Assembly: GCA_024704765.1 (NCBI GenBank)
Contig: JAKMXF010000324.1
Coordinates: 280,675 to 344,674 of the forward strand
DNA length: 64,000 nt
From: Oopsacas minuta
Taxonomy: Eukaryota; Porifera; Hexactinellida; Lyssacinosida; Leucopsacidae
Direction: 5' to 3'
Part shown: positions 38,509 through 49,105 of the stretch, in pieces
Layout: each line of letters opens with the position of its first letter
Position numbering within the stretch: position 1 is the stretch's first letter
Notes under the pieces: model-generated
What the model was told of the DNA's origin: nothing
Seen by the model: the letters and a program-made list of their open reading frames with translations, nothing else
Databases searched by the model: none
Made by a program: the position numbers and the translations under genes

Positions 38509-39930
38509 ATGAATAATTTCTTCCTCGACAACCTACCAACAGACACTCCTTGTCTCTTACTATGGTCTAACAGTAGCAGTACCCAACACCAGATAGAAAC
38601 GATTACACAAATAAGATCACATCTACAACACACAGATCTACTAATACTCGAACACACAGATAGACTGCTACTCGTACAACACACACAATCCTCATATAAC
38701 AGCGTAATACTCGGAGCTATACCCCCACATATGACTAATATAGAATTGAATCTGTTAGCTGAAATAGCAAGGATTATAGAACCAGCTGGAAAATTGTTTC
38801 TAAAACAAATAATAACGAATGGCTCCGTGCAGGGATTATTGACACACGAGAGGATAATATCTCAACTGAAGCTAGCAGGATTTATTGATATAGATTGTAA
38901 TGTTAAAGAAATGGATCATGACGACAAGGTTTTAGCTGTGGAATGTGCTGTGAAAATACAGATGGAGTTAGGTGATAAAATCGATCAGATACAGTATATA
39001 GAGGTAGAGTTTTCAGGAAATGTTATGACAAATGGTCCCTATATGATTATTATAAATTTAACCATGGATGGGGATTTAGCTTATGTAATATACAAATTTA
39101 TATTTCTCCGTCCGACCAAGCGAAGAGTTCCTCGAAATGCCTAGAACAACATCCAGCGGGTATAGCCACTAATTCAGGATAATCTCCACTTTAAGCTAGG
39201 AGTGCTTCAATATAACCCAGGGCAAGCAGATAAACTAAACCCACCATCCATGGTTATACAAGTAGGGAAACCATTTTCGTTATAATTGATCGAATTGACT
39301 ATCAACTTATGGTATAGATAGTCGCTAAGAAACCGAATTATGAGATTGGTGCGAGTACAAAACTCTCATTCTTTACAGCACAGTCTAACTCAAATAAAGG
39401 AGCAAACAATAATATAGCTGCTGTATGGAGATTAGATGCTTCTGAGCTTAATGAAGATGATCTTATTAATCCTGATGATCTACTCGACCCAAGTGACCTC
39501 ATTAAACCTGATCCAGCTAGTCTCAAGGTAATCATAAGCGGCTATATTCAATGTGTTATGTGTGATTGTTCTCTACACCAAATTACCGTACATATTTCTA
39601 ACTACGTACAGTCAACTTCCACTGTCTGTCACTTTGACGGTTTGGTATCATATTATGTACAATTTCAGACTTCGTTATAATTGAAGCTGGCTGTTTATTA
39701 TCTAGGTTGCATGTGACCCTACCAAGAAAAAGCGAGCCTGCAAGAACTGTACATGCGGTCTAGCAGAGGAGATAGACGGACGCCCACAGCCTGTAGTAAA
39801 GTCAGCCTGTGGTAGCTGCTATCTCGGAGATGCATTCAGATGTGCTTCATGTCCATACACAGGACTACCTCCATTCAAACAAGGAGAACAGGTTAAAATC
39901 AGTGCGAAGCTATTGGAGCCAGATATATAG
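38509..39930 (+). CDS. CIAPIN1: Anamorsin, cytosolic Fe-S cluster assembly factor
   Basis: Three phase-0 exons: 38509-39003, 39318-39527, 39706-39930; 309 residues. Anamorsin (yeast Dre2) takes electrons from NDOR1 for cytosolic iron-sulfur assembly. Exon 1 is the methyltransferase-like N domain ([20 protein letters not shown]). Exon 2 continues [12 protein letters not shown] and the acidic linker ([20 protein letters not shown]). Exon 3 has both cluster motifs: [15 protein letters not shown] after KKKRA (Fe-S site A, together with the preceding Cys in VACDP) and [20 protein letters not shown] (the twin CX2C site B). All Cys of both motifs are present. The donor GAG|GTAGAG in exon 1 was chosen because it keeps the KKPN alignment. 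It probably sits within a NUP153 intron on the opposite strand. Confidence 0.93.
39058..39258. repeat. Repeat family G copy in CIAPIN1 intron 1
   Basis: Left AACCATGGATGGGGATTTAG, right AAACCCACCATCCATGGTTA, an inverted pair about 200 bases apart, with GACCAAGCGAAGAGTTCCTC inside. Related ends recur at 54.1, 55.0 and 30.2 kb. Confidence 0.75.
39608..39693. repeat. MITE family A fragment in CIAPIN1 intron 2
   Basis: ACAGTCAACTTCC at the left, followed by TCACTTTGACGGTTTGGTAT and AATTTCAGACTTCG, family words; the right end is lost. Confidence 0.7.
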
Positions 39931-40134
39931 ACACTTGGTATTATCTTAGTAGTAATTATGCATGAATATTTTGAAAAATATACAATTTTGATAGGAAATA
40001 TGGGAAATTTCCGTGAATCCTATCAACAAACCTTGTCTACTGTTACAGCAGGAATAGTTGGAGTAGAATCGCTAAAAATAATTGAAAATAATACACATTG
40101 AAATAATATTGAATATTATATATATTAAACCTAC

Positions 40135-43100
40135 CTGTCATTCTTAGCAGTAGTATTAGATTGTGTTGAATTCGTTGGTGTTACCTGTAGGACAATAAAG
40201 GAGTCATATTAATTTCCTATTAAGTATTCATCGTGTATCTAACTCACATTATCATCTTTAGATTCTACGATTTCTTGAGCTGTTCTAGAAAATACGAAAT
40301 ATTTATAACATGAAGTCTGTATCTGCTATTTCCACAATAGAATATAACAATAACAATAACAATAATACAAATATTACACTTAACATCCGAACATTCGGTC
40401 AGTTGACTACATATTAGGATTTGCCTGGTGGCGTAGCCAGCCTTGGGCAGTAGAATATTCACATATATTCTCGCACCTTGATTAATGAGCAATGATAGGG
40501 AAAGATAATCATACAGGAATAGAATACATTATCACTTCGTCTAATCATGTTTTTTCGACTTCCTAATTTCACCATAACCAATTTTGGTTTTACTGTCAGT
40601 ATCGGATCCCTCTTTCAAACCAAATTTTAATTACTTATAATACAATCCTAATTCGTATAACACTCGGATAGTATGTTCTAATATTATTTCTCGAAGGTGT
40701 ACGTATTATCCGAGTTCCACTGTATCTATGTGATAAGTATAAATACAATATTTACCCTAAACTTGGGCTACTTTGGCCCACTGGGTTTGCTTTAGCCCAA
40801 ATATTGAAATTTCCTTACGTGTCGAATAGATATTGTATTTGTATTAGAAATTGTCTACCAATATTAGAAAATTCGTTAAAAATTTGGCTAGTCATATTCA
40901 AGTATAATACTGAATCTAATCTAGTTTCTTTGAAACTTTGATATTTGGGCTAAAGCAAACCCAGTGGGCCAAAGTAGCCCCAGTTTACGGTAATGTAAGA
41001 CCGTGATACACTAGTGTGGTAGTAACTTTATTTTAATGGTGGTGATATAGAGAAGTGTAGTAAAATCGAAACTGAAAGGGCCTCGTAGTTTAAGAGCATA
41101 CAACTTTAAGTTCTACAGCAGGTCGTACCTATTTTTATGGTAAACTCATATCTCATATTTAGGTCAACTTATCATACACCCACTCGATGCTGTCTTAGAG
41201 CAGTGGTTCTCAACCTGGGGTCCGCGACCCCATAAAATGGACCAAAGATGTCCGCGGAAGCAAAAGGTTGAGAACCAATGTCGTAGTTATTCTTATTGAA
41301 GAAACTCAGAGTTTTCTTGTACTAATTATACACGCGGCTCCAGCTGTTGAGCAGTTAACTAGGGACTAGTTGATGTATGATACAAGTAAAATAGGTACAA
41401 GTTGATTAGCAATCTTTCTGTTGAGTCTACAACTTTGAGGAAGTAATAATGTTACTATATCAAATGTCATTGCATATATGCTCAGTACTTAAGTAATTGG
41501 ACCTCTTCTTACAGCTATAAATAGTATATTACAATATTAATATAGTTAAAAGAAACTTATATATTCCAATTGTATCAAATAGCTAGCAAACAAACAAAAT
41601 TCCCTGAACAGATAAAAGAGAGTAGAAGGAAGATTAGAGACTGCTTCAAGAGGTCGCATGAAGCTCTACAACTCAGAGAGAGTATCCTCCTCTCTCATAT
41701 CGATGAAATCGAGAAAGACTATAATATCAAAAATCAGGAAATGCAGGAGTTACTGGAAGCTTTGAGTAAATCAAAATCGTTATTACAGACACTCTGACTT
41801 CTAATAAACTTAAAACCACTCATCAAGGAATAGAATCACTAATAAATAAACAGATCGAGGAACTAACAGTCGACACAGACAGTAGTATTGCATTTGAATG
41901 GAACAATCAATTCGAGACTAACATAGAACAGCTAGGGAGTATTAAGCTTAATAGTCAGACTATCATATCTCCCAACCACACCTTCCCTCCTCAAGTGAAG
42001 CCTGTTGTACCTGACTACAAGGCTAAACAGCTGCCTACTGCTTACTGCTGTAATCATTCAAACAAGAAAGTTCCAGGAGAATTGAACTATCCCAGAGGTA
42101 TAGCAATACATTACCAAACTGGAAATATTTACATAGCGGATCGTGACAACAATCGTGTGCAAGTATTTACCAGTAACGGTGACTATCTCTTCATGTTCAG
42201 TGAGAATATGTATGGACCAGTAGGTATCTGTATATCTCAGAGTAAAGTGTTTGTTACACAATATCTTGGTCATTGCATTAATAAGTACGAGCTAGAAGGG
42301 AAACTAATCAAGAGTGTAGGTAGTTATGGGAATGGAGAAGCTCAGTTGGACGTTCCACTGGGTCTAGATGTCTCCGATAGAAATAGCAACGTATATGTAT
42401 GTGATTTTCTGAATAATCGAGTTCAAATATTTAGTCAAGAACTCAAGTTCCATTCCATACTAGAAATAGACTTGTTTAACCATCCACGTGACGTTAAGGT
42501 TACAAGAGACAGAGTATTGGTGCTAGATATGAGTGATCCGTGTATGTTTGTGTTCAATTCAGATCACGTTCTAACCAGTAGACTGATAACTAGCGGTGAT
42601 GGTGAACAAACAAAGCTTCCATTACGTTTCGACATAGACAGAGACCATAACATCATTATGAGTGACTACAATAATCACTGTGTGTACATATTCAATCAGG
42701 AAGGAGAACAGATACACAAGTTTGGGAAGAAAGGTCAGGGTATCGGGGAGTTCTATCATCCCGGTGGAATAGCACTAAACAACACAGGACACATTATAGT
42801 TGTGTGTTCGAAGAATACTAATTGTCTACAATTCTTTTAGGGAACTGACTCAATAGTCAGTATTATTATTTAATATATAGAATACATGTCTTGTGTTGTA
42901 ACTTACTTAGTCAGATTAGCTGAAACTGTGTTTGAAAATATAAACTGTCCCTACATAGAACACATAATAAACCAATAAACCATCTTAATGAATATATTAT
43001 TTCTCTAAATTTAGCAAACTCACATCAAACGATTGTTCAGTTATAGATTTATTCTTGAGGGAGATAGGATTTGAAAAGCTAAATTCTGGGTACAACTAAC

Positions 43101-46100
43101 GAATATAGAAAAGACATCAAATTTTATACAAAAAAATCTCAAATGTTCTTATAAGCGATACGGATACCCAACTCCTAACCTCCTGTATATTCCGTAATTC
43201 TTGTTCAGCGTTTATTCTAGAAAAATTCGTATAAGTAATAGCAATAATTAACACTTAATACGAATTAATGATACCTGTCATAATGCTTCTTTACAGCTAT
43301 ATCTATTGAATTCTATACGAAACATGGCTGTATGTATTAATATTGAATCGGTATTATTTCGCTAACAGTTTGTGGCTACGTATTCAAACTAATTACAACA
43401 CCCTCATGGTTTCTCAACCCGTTGCCAAATGACCAAAATTTGCCATAATGTACATATAAATATTTACGTCATTTTTAGTCAAGTTGAAGCTCTGAGGCCA
43501 ATTTCAAGATGCCTGCTCAAACTTGCATAGTCAACTCCACTATATCGTAGTCTAATTGCACAACTATACTCCTAAACCGTGAAAGTAACCTATAATTCAT
43601 TGGTTTTGTAGAATTAATTATCTTGGTCAATAGAGCTTCGATATTAACGGGGGATTTACTGTTGGTTCGTAACTCATTTAGATTTTTGGAAAATCTGTAG
43701 TATATCACAACATACTTGTCGTTCTATAATATTATCCTTTTCACTCTTTTGTTTCCTAAAAGAATAACAAAATCAACAACTATAAGGGAATAATTCTTTT
43801 CAAACATTTCTTCGTCGTCTCTTTGAAGGAAAGTACATTTCTTACATTTTTCTCATCTCCACTTCCTATTTTATAAAGAAGGCATAAAATACCAGCAAAA
43901 TGTATATTATTAATTGACTAACCTTTAAGATAGAATCTCTCATATCGAATAATTTCCTTCTCTTAGAAGGCTATATTGAAATTAACAAAGGTTAACAAAT
44001 ATTATATATTTATTTAATACGAAAAAGCTTAACCATACTGGTATCGGGAAAAGAGGAGATTCTCTGATTGGTATCTTCTTAATATCCTACATTGGAAATA
44101 TACAGAAATATATTTTCTGGATTTTTCGGGTGGAATAAAAAAAACCGCGAATCCTGGGAAATTTGCAAACGAGAGAGATTGATAAACATGAATACAGTAC
44201 GTAGATTCTTGCGTCGTGGAGTATTTTAAGGAAATTCATAAACAAATAGAATACATACTGTGAGAGGAGATGAGAATTCTGCAATAGCATCCTTCATCAT
44301 AGATCTAGCTTCAGGCGTAATTACATTGTGAGCTGGAAATATATATTATAATCAATTACAGTCAACTCATGTTATATCGAAGCTCAAGGGGCCGTGGTAA
44401 TCACTTCGGTATAACCGATGAAAATAACTCACTTGAACGTTTACTGGGTGGTGTCCTAATACTGAATATAGAAGACTAAAATGAACAAAATAAATACTAA
44501 CAATTCGTACACAAATAGCTATTGCTTACAGGAGATTTGCTCTCCTTAGATATAATAGAAGAATCTGAAGTAGCAGAGAGACAAGCCTTCACTTCCTTAA
44601 CGCTGCGAAAATTAGCTCGACATGAGCAGTAAGGATTTATTCTTCCAACTACACCTGCCTAAACAATATATTATCATATAAATACCAATCACCTGATAAT
44701 GTCGAGTCTTTGGCAAAAATGGGAAACCTGACCTTGGGTAATTGATAGCACAAATGTTCTATCCGAATTAAATTTTAATAATATAAGCAAAATGAACTAA
44801 ATATGAAATACAATTGACTCCACTGGATTAAGACACATATCCGTCGTCAAAATTACTCGAATTACTTTGTATTATCTCTCAATACTGAACCTAATTCCTA
44901 CCCGTATATGTGCAATTTCCATGCTTTTATTATTATCAAAATACTATCAATTGGATAATAGTAATAGCTTTCTAGTCTATAGCAGTATGCAGCGTGTATT
45001 CAGGTTCTATTCTCGTATACGTTCTCCCCATCATCATATCACACTGATACGACGGATAACAACATTATCACGTACATCTGCTATACGTCTTTTTCCCATA
45101 TATCTCTCATATATCAGGCTACAGAGTAGAAGCATGTTTATACAGACATTTGATACTCCTAATCCAAACAGCCTAAAGTTCACACCAGGAGTTCAAGTTC
45201 TCCCTGAAAGCTTTGAGCAAGGTACATTATCATTTTCTAACAGGAGAGAGGCATATGCTAGCCCGTTAGCGAGACAACTATTCGCACTCTCAGGGGTAAC
45301 ATCGATCCTACTGGGCTCTGATTTCGTCACGGTTACGAAAAACGAGGATCAAGAATGGCCAGAAATGAAACCAGATATATACTGTGTAATTATGGATTTT
45401 TTCATAGCAGGACTTCCTACTGTAGAAGTAGAAAAGCTGAAAGCTTTAGAAGAAGACAGAGAAACAGAAGGAAATGAAGACGAAACAGTCCTTATGATAA
45501 AAGAAATATTAAACACACGTATACGACCTACAGTACAAGAAGATGGTGGAGATATCGTATTTAAAGGTTTTGAGAATGGAATAGTAAGGTTGAAACTACG
45601 TGGTGCTTGTGAGAGTTGTCCGAGTTCTGTTGTAACGCTTAAACATGGCATCCAGAATATGCTACAATTCTATGTAAAAGAGGTAGTATCTGTAGAGGAA
45701 GTTACTGATGAGGAAGATACAATGAATGAGAAAGTATTCAAACAATTAGAGCAACAGTTAGGTGATAATAATAATGAAAATAATAAGATTTGAATTATAT
45801 TTAAAATCTGTTATAATAAATGCTGAATGGAGAAAACAAATCTGTATAGCGATACTACAAATATATTTATTTGATATGCTATGCTTTCGGCAGTTTTTAG
45901 CTTTTTGAGCGTTTACAAAGATCAAATCCTATAGTGTGTAATTTTAATATCCTCAAGTAATATAGCAAATAATTAAGTCAATAACAATACAGCATACGTA
46001 GGCCTAACATGAAATATCAGAGGGGGTATTAGAGCATATCTTAACCGTTACTAAACCAGCTGGAAATAGAACGTAACGCACGCTTCACGCATGTCTTGGT

Positions 46101-46817
46101 CGATTATCCTAAGTTGCCCACGATATTGTCCAGGATCAGAATTATTAGGAATATCATGAACTAGTCCACACTATGCTCTCCTGGAGTTATAGGCAGCTGA
46201 TAGGGAATAGCTTTGGATATAGAATAGCTTTTATCATACAACTCTCCTATTACAGTAGTATTGTGTATTATCCATAAATCTAAAGGAGCTGTCCCGCTAA
46301 GTATTATATGCTCAACAGATAAAGTCAATGTCAATGTCATGTCCTGGCCAATTACAATTGGGTTAGGATATACATAAACGTCATCCACAGTTTTTCTATC
46401 ACCAGAAACTACGCATTGGCCCCAATGATGATTGGATTCGTCAGAAACGTGTGTGGGGAAACAGCTGACTACTTGAGGTAGTAGGAATATAAGGAAAAGG
46501 TTGGGAAGAATGTATACTTTCATTTAGCGATTGATTTAGTTCAATATATTCATAAATACGTGTATTAATAGATTTGTACACAAAAATGTGATTATGAAGA
46601 AGAAATAAATACGTTCGGAAACCCAAATTAACCCCCGTGGGGGGAACTGTTAACTCCTTAACATATTCAAAATTTTATAATATTTGAATATCGAAAATAT
46701 TTCTACAGAATCAGGTGGATAAGTATAAGATATACATTAATATTAAATAGAGCTTACAGCTTGCATCCTTCTGAGAGGAAAAGCGAGTGGAGATACAGAT
46801 GGTGGTCTGTTAGGCAT
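40135..46817 (-). CDS. Probable upstream exons of NUP153 (minus strand, scattered)
   Basis: Small open blocks bounded by good AG and GT sites on the minus strand: 46817-46758 (an ATG exon, [20 protein letters not shown]), 44658-44530 ([20 protein letters not shown]), 44332-44259 ([20 protein letters not shown], then SPLT), possible pieces near 43955 ([13 protein letters not shown]), 43745 ([13 protein letters not shown]), 43216-43180 ([12 protein letters not shown]), 43085-43024 ([20 protein letters not shown]), 40284-40248 and 40184-40135. The [13 protein letters not shown] block resembles the ILxxLExMSSP repeats of the NUP153 N-terminal half, and FSFSNP is nucleoporin-like; hence the assignment. 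Not all joins are in phase, so some exons or edges are wrong. If right, the gene is about 11 kb long and its introns hold CIAPIN1, the dead NHL copy, NFU1 and the ML-domain gene. Confidence 0.45.
40645..40725. repeat. Family B (Tigger-like) remnant
   Basis: ATAACACTCGGATAGTATGT and TGTACGTATTATCCGAGTTC, inverted ends of the type seen at 53011 and 59067, strongly degraded. Confidence 0.6.
40752..40992. repeat. Non-autonomous DNA transposon, family C, copy 2
   Basis: About 240 bases, almost the exact reverse complement of 25781-26024: TTGGGCTACTTTGGCCCACT left, AGTGGGCCAAAGTAGCCCCA right. Immediately follows the family B remnant. Confidence 0.9.
41201..41278. repeat. Short hAT-type MITE
   Basis: Starts CAGTGGTTCTCAACCTGGGG and ends AAAAGGTTGAGAACCAATG. 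The CAGTGGTTCTCAACC terminus is the well-known end of many animal hAT elements. Confidence 0.8.
41579..42840 (+). pseudogene. Coiled-coil/NHL-repeat protein, dead copy 3
   Basis: Colinear with the intact copies at 5838 and 14055 from start to LQFF end. Two defects: the start codon position reads ATA (ATAGCTAGC here against ATGGCTAGC at 5838), and one T is missing from a TTT run at about 41780, so the frame ends at 41797. The propeller half (41995-42840, from [10 protein letters not shown]) then stays open to the normal stop. An upstream in-frame TTG is the only other start available. Because the rest of the frame is clean, the damage is recent or one defect is a sequencing error. It lies in a proposed NUP153 intron. 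Confidence 0.8.
43526..43662. repeat. MITE family A copy, degraded
   Basis: ATAGTCAACTCCACTATATCG left, inner ACTCCTAAACCGTGAAAGTA and ATAGAGCTTCGATATTAACG; the right end is eroded to GGGGATTTACTG. Confidence 0.75.
44358..44446. repeat. MITE family A fragment
   Basis: ACAGTCAACTCATGTTATAT, then GAAGCTCAAGGGGCCGTGGT and CACTTCGGTATAACCGATGA. The right part is missing. Confidence 0.75.
44987..45793 (+). CDS. NFU1: NFU1-type iron-sulfur cluster scaffold/carrier, mitochondrial
   Basis: NFU1 delivers 4Fe-4S clusters to mitochondrial targets such as lipoate synthase. The frame is open from 44867, but ATG 44987 ([14 protein letters not shown]) gives an Arg-rich presequence and is preferred; an ATG at 44921 is the alternative. 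The N-terminal Nfu_N domain starts [19 protein letters not shown], contains [13 protein letters not shown], and ends near the IMDFF segment. The C-terminal NifU domain has [20 protein letters not shown] and the cluster-binding CX2C in GACESCPSS, followed by [12 protein letters not shown] charged, Asn-rich tail follows. 268 residues from 44987, the usual size. Confidence 0.95.
   Translation: MQRVFRFYSRIRSPHHHITLIRRITTLSRTSAIRLFPIYLSYIRLQSRSMFIQTFDTPNPNSLKFTPGVQVLPESFEQGTLSFSNRREAYASPLARQLFALSGVTSILLGSDFVTVTKNEDQEWPEMKPDIYCVIMDFFIAGLPTVEVEKLKALEEDRETEGNEDETVLMIKEILNTRIRPTVQEDGGDIVFKGFENGIVRLKLRGACESCPSSVVTLKHGIQNMLQFYVKEVVSVEEVTDEEDTMNEKVFKQLEQQLGDNNNENNKI
46051..46523 (-). CDS. Secreted ML-domain (MD-2-related lipid-recognition) protein, frame broken
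   Basis: Starts [20 protein letters not shown], a clear signal peptide with predicted cleavage near SCFP. The mature part fits the ML fold of NPC2/PG-PI transfer proteins: WGQCVVSG, a [20 protein letters not shown] strand pair, IGELYDKSY, and PITPGEHS. The frame then meets a stop at 46161. In another frame the minus strand continues without gap: [39 protein letters not shown] and a stop at 46051, which is the expected ML C terminus (P-x-G-x-Y and a final Cys). No splice site pair repairs the join near 46165, so a one-base indel is likely. Function would be binding a lipid outside the cell or in lysosomes. Confidence 0.65.
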
Positions 46818-47027
46818 TCTACACCTACACTAATTATTAATAATACAGCTATAGACATTACAGGTAGTATGTGTAACGAAATACATGTATAATTGAATAT
46901 ACTCCTAAACCGGATAAGCTAAGCTGTCTTTATTTCTGGGAAAACAACGTATTGACATATGTCTCTGTCTATAGCATTAATTCAAAAGGTTATAAATATC
47001 CTTTTGATACTAACTGTTTCTAAGGAG

Positions 47028-47160
47028 CAGTGATTCCCAACCTTTGTTCCTAGGACCATTGGTTGTCCACAGAGGACATGCCACAGGGGTGTATAGGATC
47101 TCGAAATTTGTGTTACAGTCTTTGAGGGGATCCACGGGTGAAAAGGTTGGGAACCACTAC
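47028..47160. repeat. hAT-type MITE
   Basis: CAGTGATTCCCAACCTTTGT left and AAAAGGTTGGGAACCACTAC right form inverted ends about 130 bases apart; TGAGGGGATCCACGGGTG inside. Related to the element at 41201. Confidence 0.8.
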
Positions 47161-47268
47161 TATAGAGTATAATAGCCAAATCAGACAGCTGATAGAATAT
47201 GTGTATTTTAAGAGACAAATTTGCTTCAAGAACGATAAAGAAATGATAAAAAGAACAACAATAAACAT

Positions 47269-48192
47269 CTACATAAGATGACTGTACTTCTTTTCTGCTT
47301 CAAACATTTCGGCTAAGATTAACTGCACTAGCATATCAAAATCTTTATCAGGGACTAGAGATCTTGTAGTAACAGAAAGACCGCAATTCTTGACAGGACA
47401 GGGTTTCTTCGCATCCTCATCCTCACTATCAATCTCTAAGTATTCTAGTATACAGAAATAACAGTAGCGATGTCCACAAGGAGATAGACGTACCTCTCTT
47501 AGCCAATATCTATAAATCATCTTAGTATTATACTATAGCTACTGGTTTATCGGGGTGATTTGAATAGAATAGAACTTCCTTGGCTTTTCTATTAATTGGT
47601 AAAAAAGACATATTTGCAGCTGACAGTATTACAAAGATTGTATCTTCAGTTTTATGCCAAAAAAGCTTATTCTCCGGCCAGTTAATTCCAGATTAATCAA
47701 TCCTGATAAACTATAGAACATACTTACTTGCAAATAGGACATCTAATCTGTTTACTAATATTCTTTACAGGAATATAAATTGGCAGATCAGTGTCTTCCT
47801 GGATTGGAACGAGGTTAGCTTTCAAAATGAGCTCTGCCTTCTCAGGGGGAGGCCCGCTACTCTCCCATCTATCCATACCCGTGTAACACCCTTCATAGAA
47901 CCACCAGGATACCATAAAACGAGGTGTGAACTTGATAGAATTTATTTTCTGTGGACTTTTAAAACTTATCTTTATAATCTGTTCCGGTGTATAATCTGTA
48001 TTGCCTACAGCTGGTGTAACGAAGAATTCAGATTCTAAATTTGTTTCGAATAGGAAACTTACTGGTACCTGACTTCTGTTCTAACTTGAGATATACAGTG
48101 TACCTGTTATGTGGTGAGAACTCAAATACATCTGGTGTTACTCTCAGGGCTTTTGCGATTGGTAACGGAGTAACACTAGTGGCAGCACACAT
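47269..48192 (-). CDS. RING-finger protein with RING1/RNF2-like post-RING segment
   Basis: Three exons in phase: 48192-48104, 48075-47728, 47509-47269; 225 residues. The N-terminal 140 residues are of unknown fold (FETNLESEFFVTPAVGN, FTPRFMVSWWFYEGCYTGMD). The RING starts IRCPICK at the exon 2/3 join and continues YWLREVRLSPCGHRYCYFCI, later KKPCPVKNC, giving a C3HC4-like ligand order C-x2-C-x10-C-x-H-x2-C-x2-C and C-x4-C. The following VTTRSLVPDKDFDMLVQLIL resembles the SKRSLRPDPNFDALI segment after the RING of RING1/RNF2. A ubiquitin E3 role is therefore likely, but the N-terminal part is unlike RING1. The acceptor TTTATAG at 47510 was preferred to one before ATG 47520 because only it keeps frame. 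Confidence 0.65.
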
Positions 48193-49105
48193 GCTAAACT
48201 CTATATTGTTTTAATCTGAAAATCACCGGTAGAGTGTCGTTATGGTGGGAGGAATTATCTCGATACACAATTTTCAGAGAGGAGACTCTGACCTATCTTT
48301 TTAGCAATTTTCATATAAAACTCTTCGAGATATATATAGTCATGCAAAGTGGCTGAGCCATACGGGACCTTGAGATAGAAATACTTGTCACGAAAATAGA
48401 ATTCTTTCAATGAATTGTGTTTTCCTTATATGGAATTGATACCCCCATTGTTTCAAGGTACCTACTATTTGCAATTTGTATACTGTAAAAGATATTTTGG
48501 ACCATGGATAGACTAGCGAATACAAATAGATTGGGGTTTCTACGTTTTTCATAATCGTCCAATTTTAACCCCCAGGCACTCGTACTCGTCAGAATCAAAG
48601 AAAATCTCTCCTCACATAGAGAGATTTGTAAATGCAAAGATAACTTCGCAAGTTCTAAGACTCTTTACGATCATATATACAAATCTTGACAGGTCCCATC
48701 CATATTCACTCGTATACCCATTTTAACATAATCTGTAGCCCCTCCCATAGACTGCAATACAAATTTTGAGATCCAATTGACCCCCTGTTGTCGTCCGAGG
48801 ACCACCAGAGGGGTCCATGAATCGAACCCTCCTATAATATCAACACTATCCACACTACATTAAACATACCTATAATCTAATTAATACAGTATATTACTAT
48901 AACATTAAATAATGAATAGACTAGTGAAGCAAAATAGTTACAAAGTCAGATGTATTATTGAGGATATACGTATATGAATATTGAGTCCTTTAAGGAGCGA
49001 AGGTGTTGCTTCACATAAATACAAGCATTAGATAAAAAATCTCCACACAGCCTAATTACATACACATTCAGTTAAAATGTAATTAGGTTGCTAGTGATTA
49101 CCATT
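48193..49105. other. Intergenic 0.9 kb with an hAT-like fragment
   Basis: Between the RING gene's start and the 3' end of the Ste20 kinase. At about 48770-48830 the words GACCCCCTGTTGTCGTCCGA and GGACCACCAGAGGGGTCCAT repeat those at 7.6 kb. No coding sequence supported. Confidence 0.5.

Noticed and set aside
41077..41150. Possible tRNA-like segment (GGCCTCGTAGTTTAAGAGCA)
   Set aside because: No matching acceptor stem or T-arm GTTCRANNC at the right spacing.
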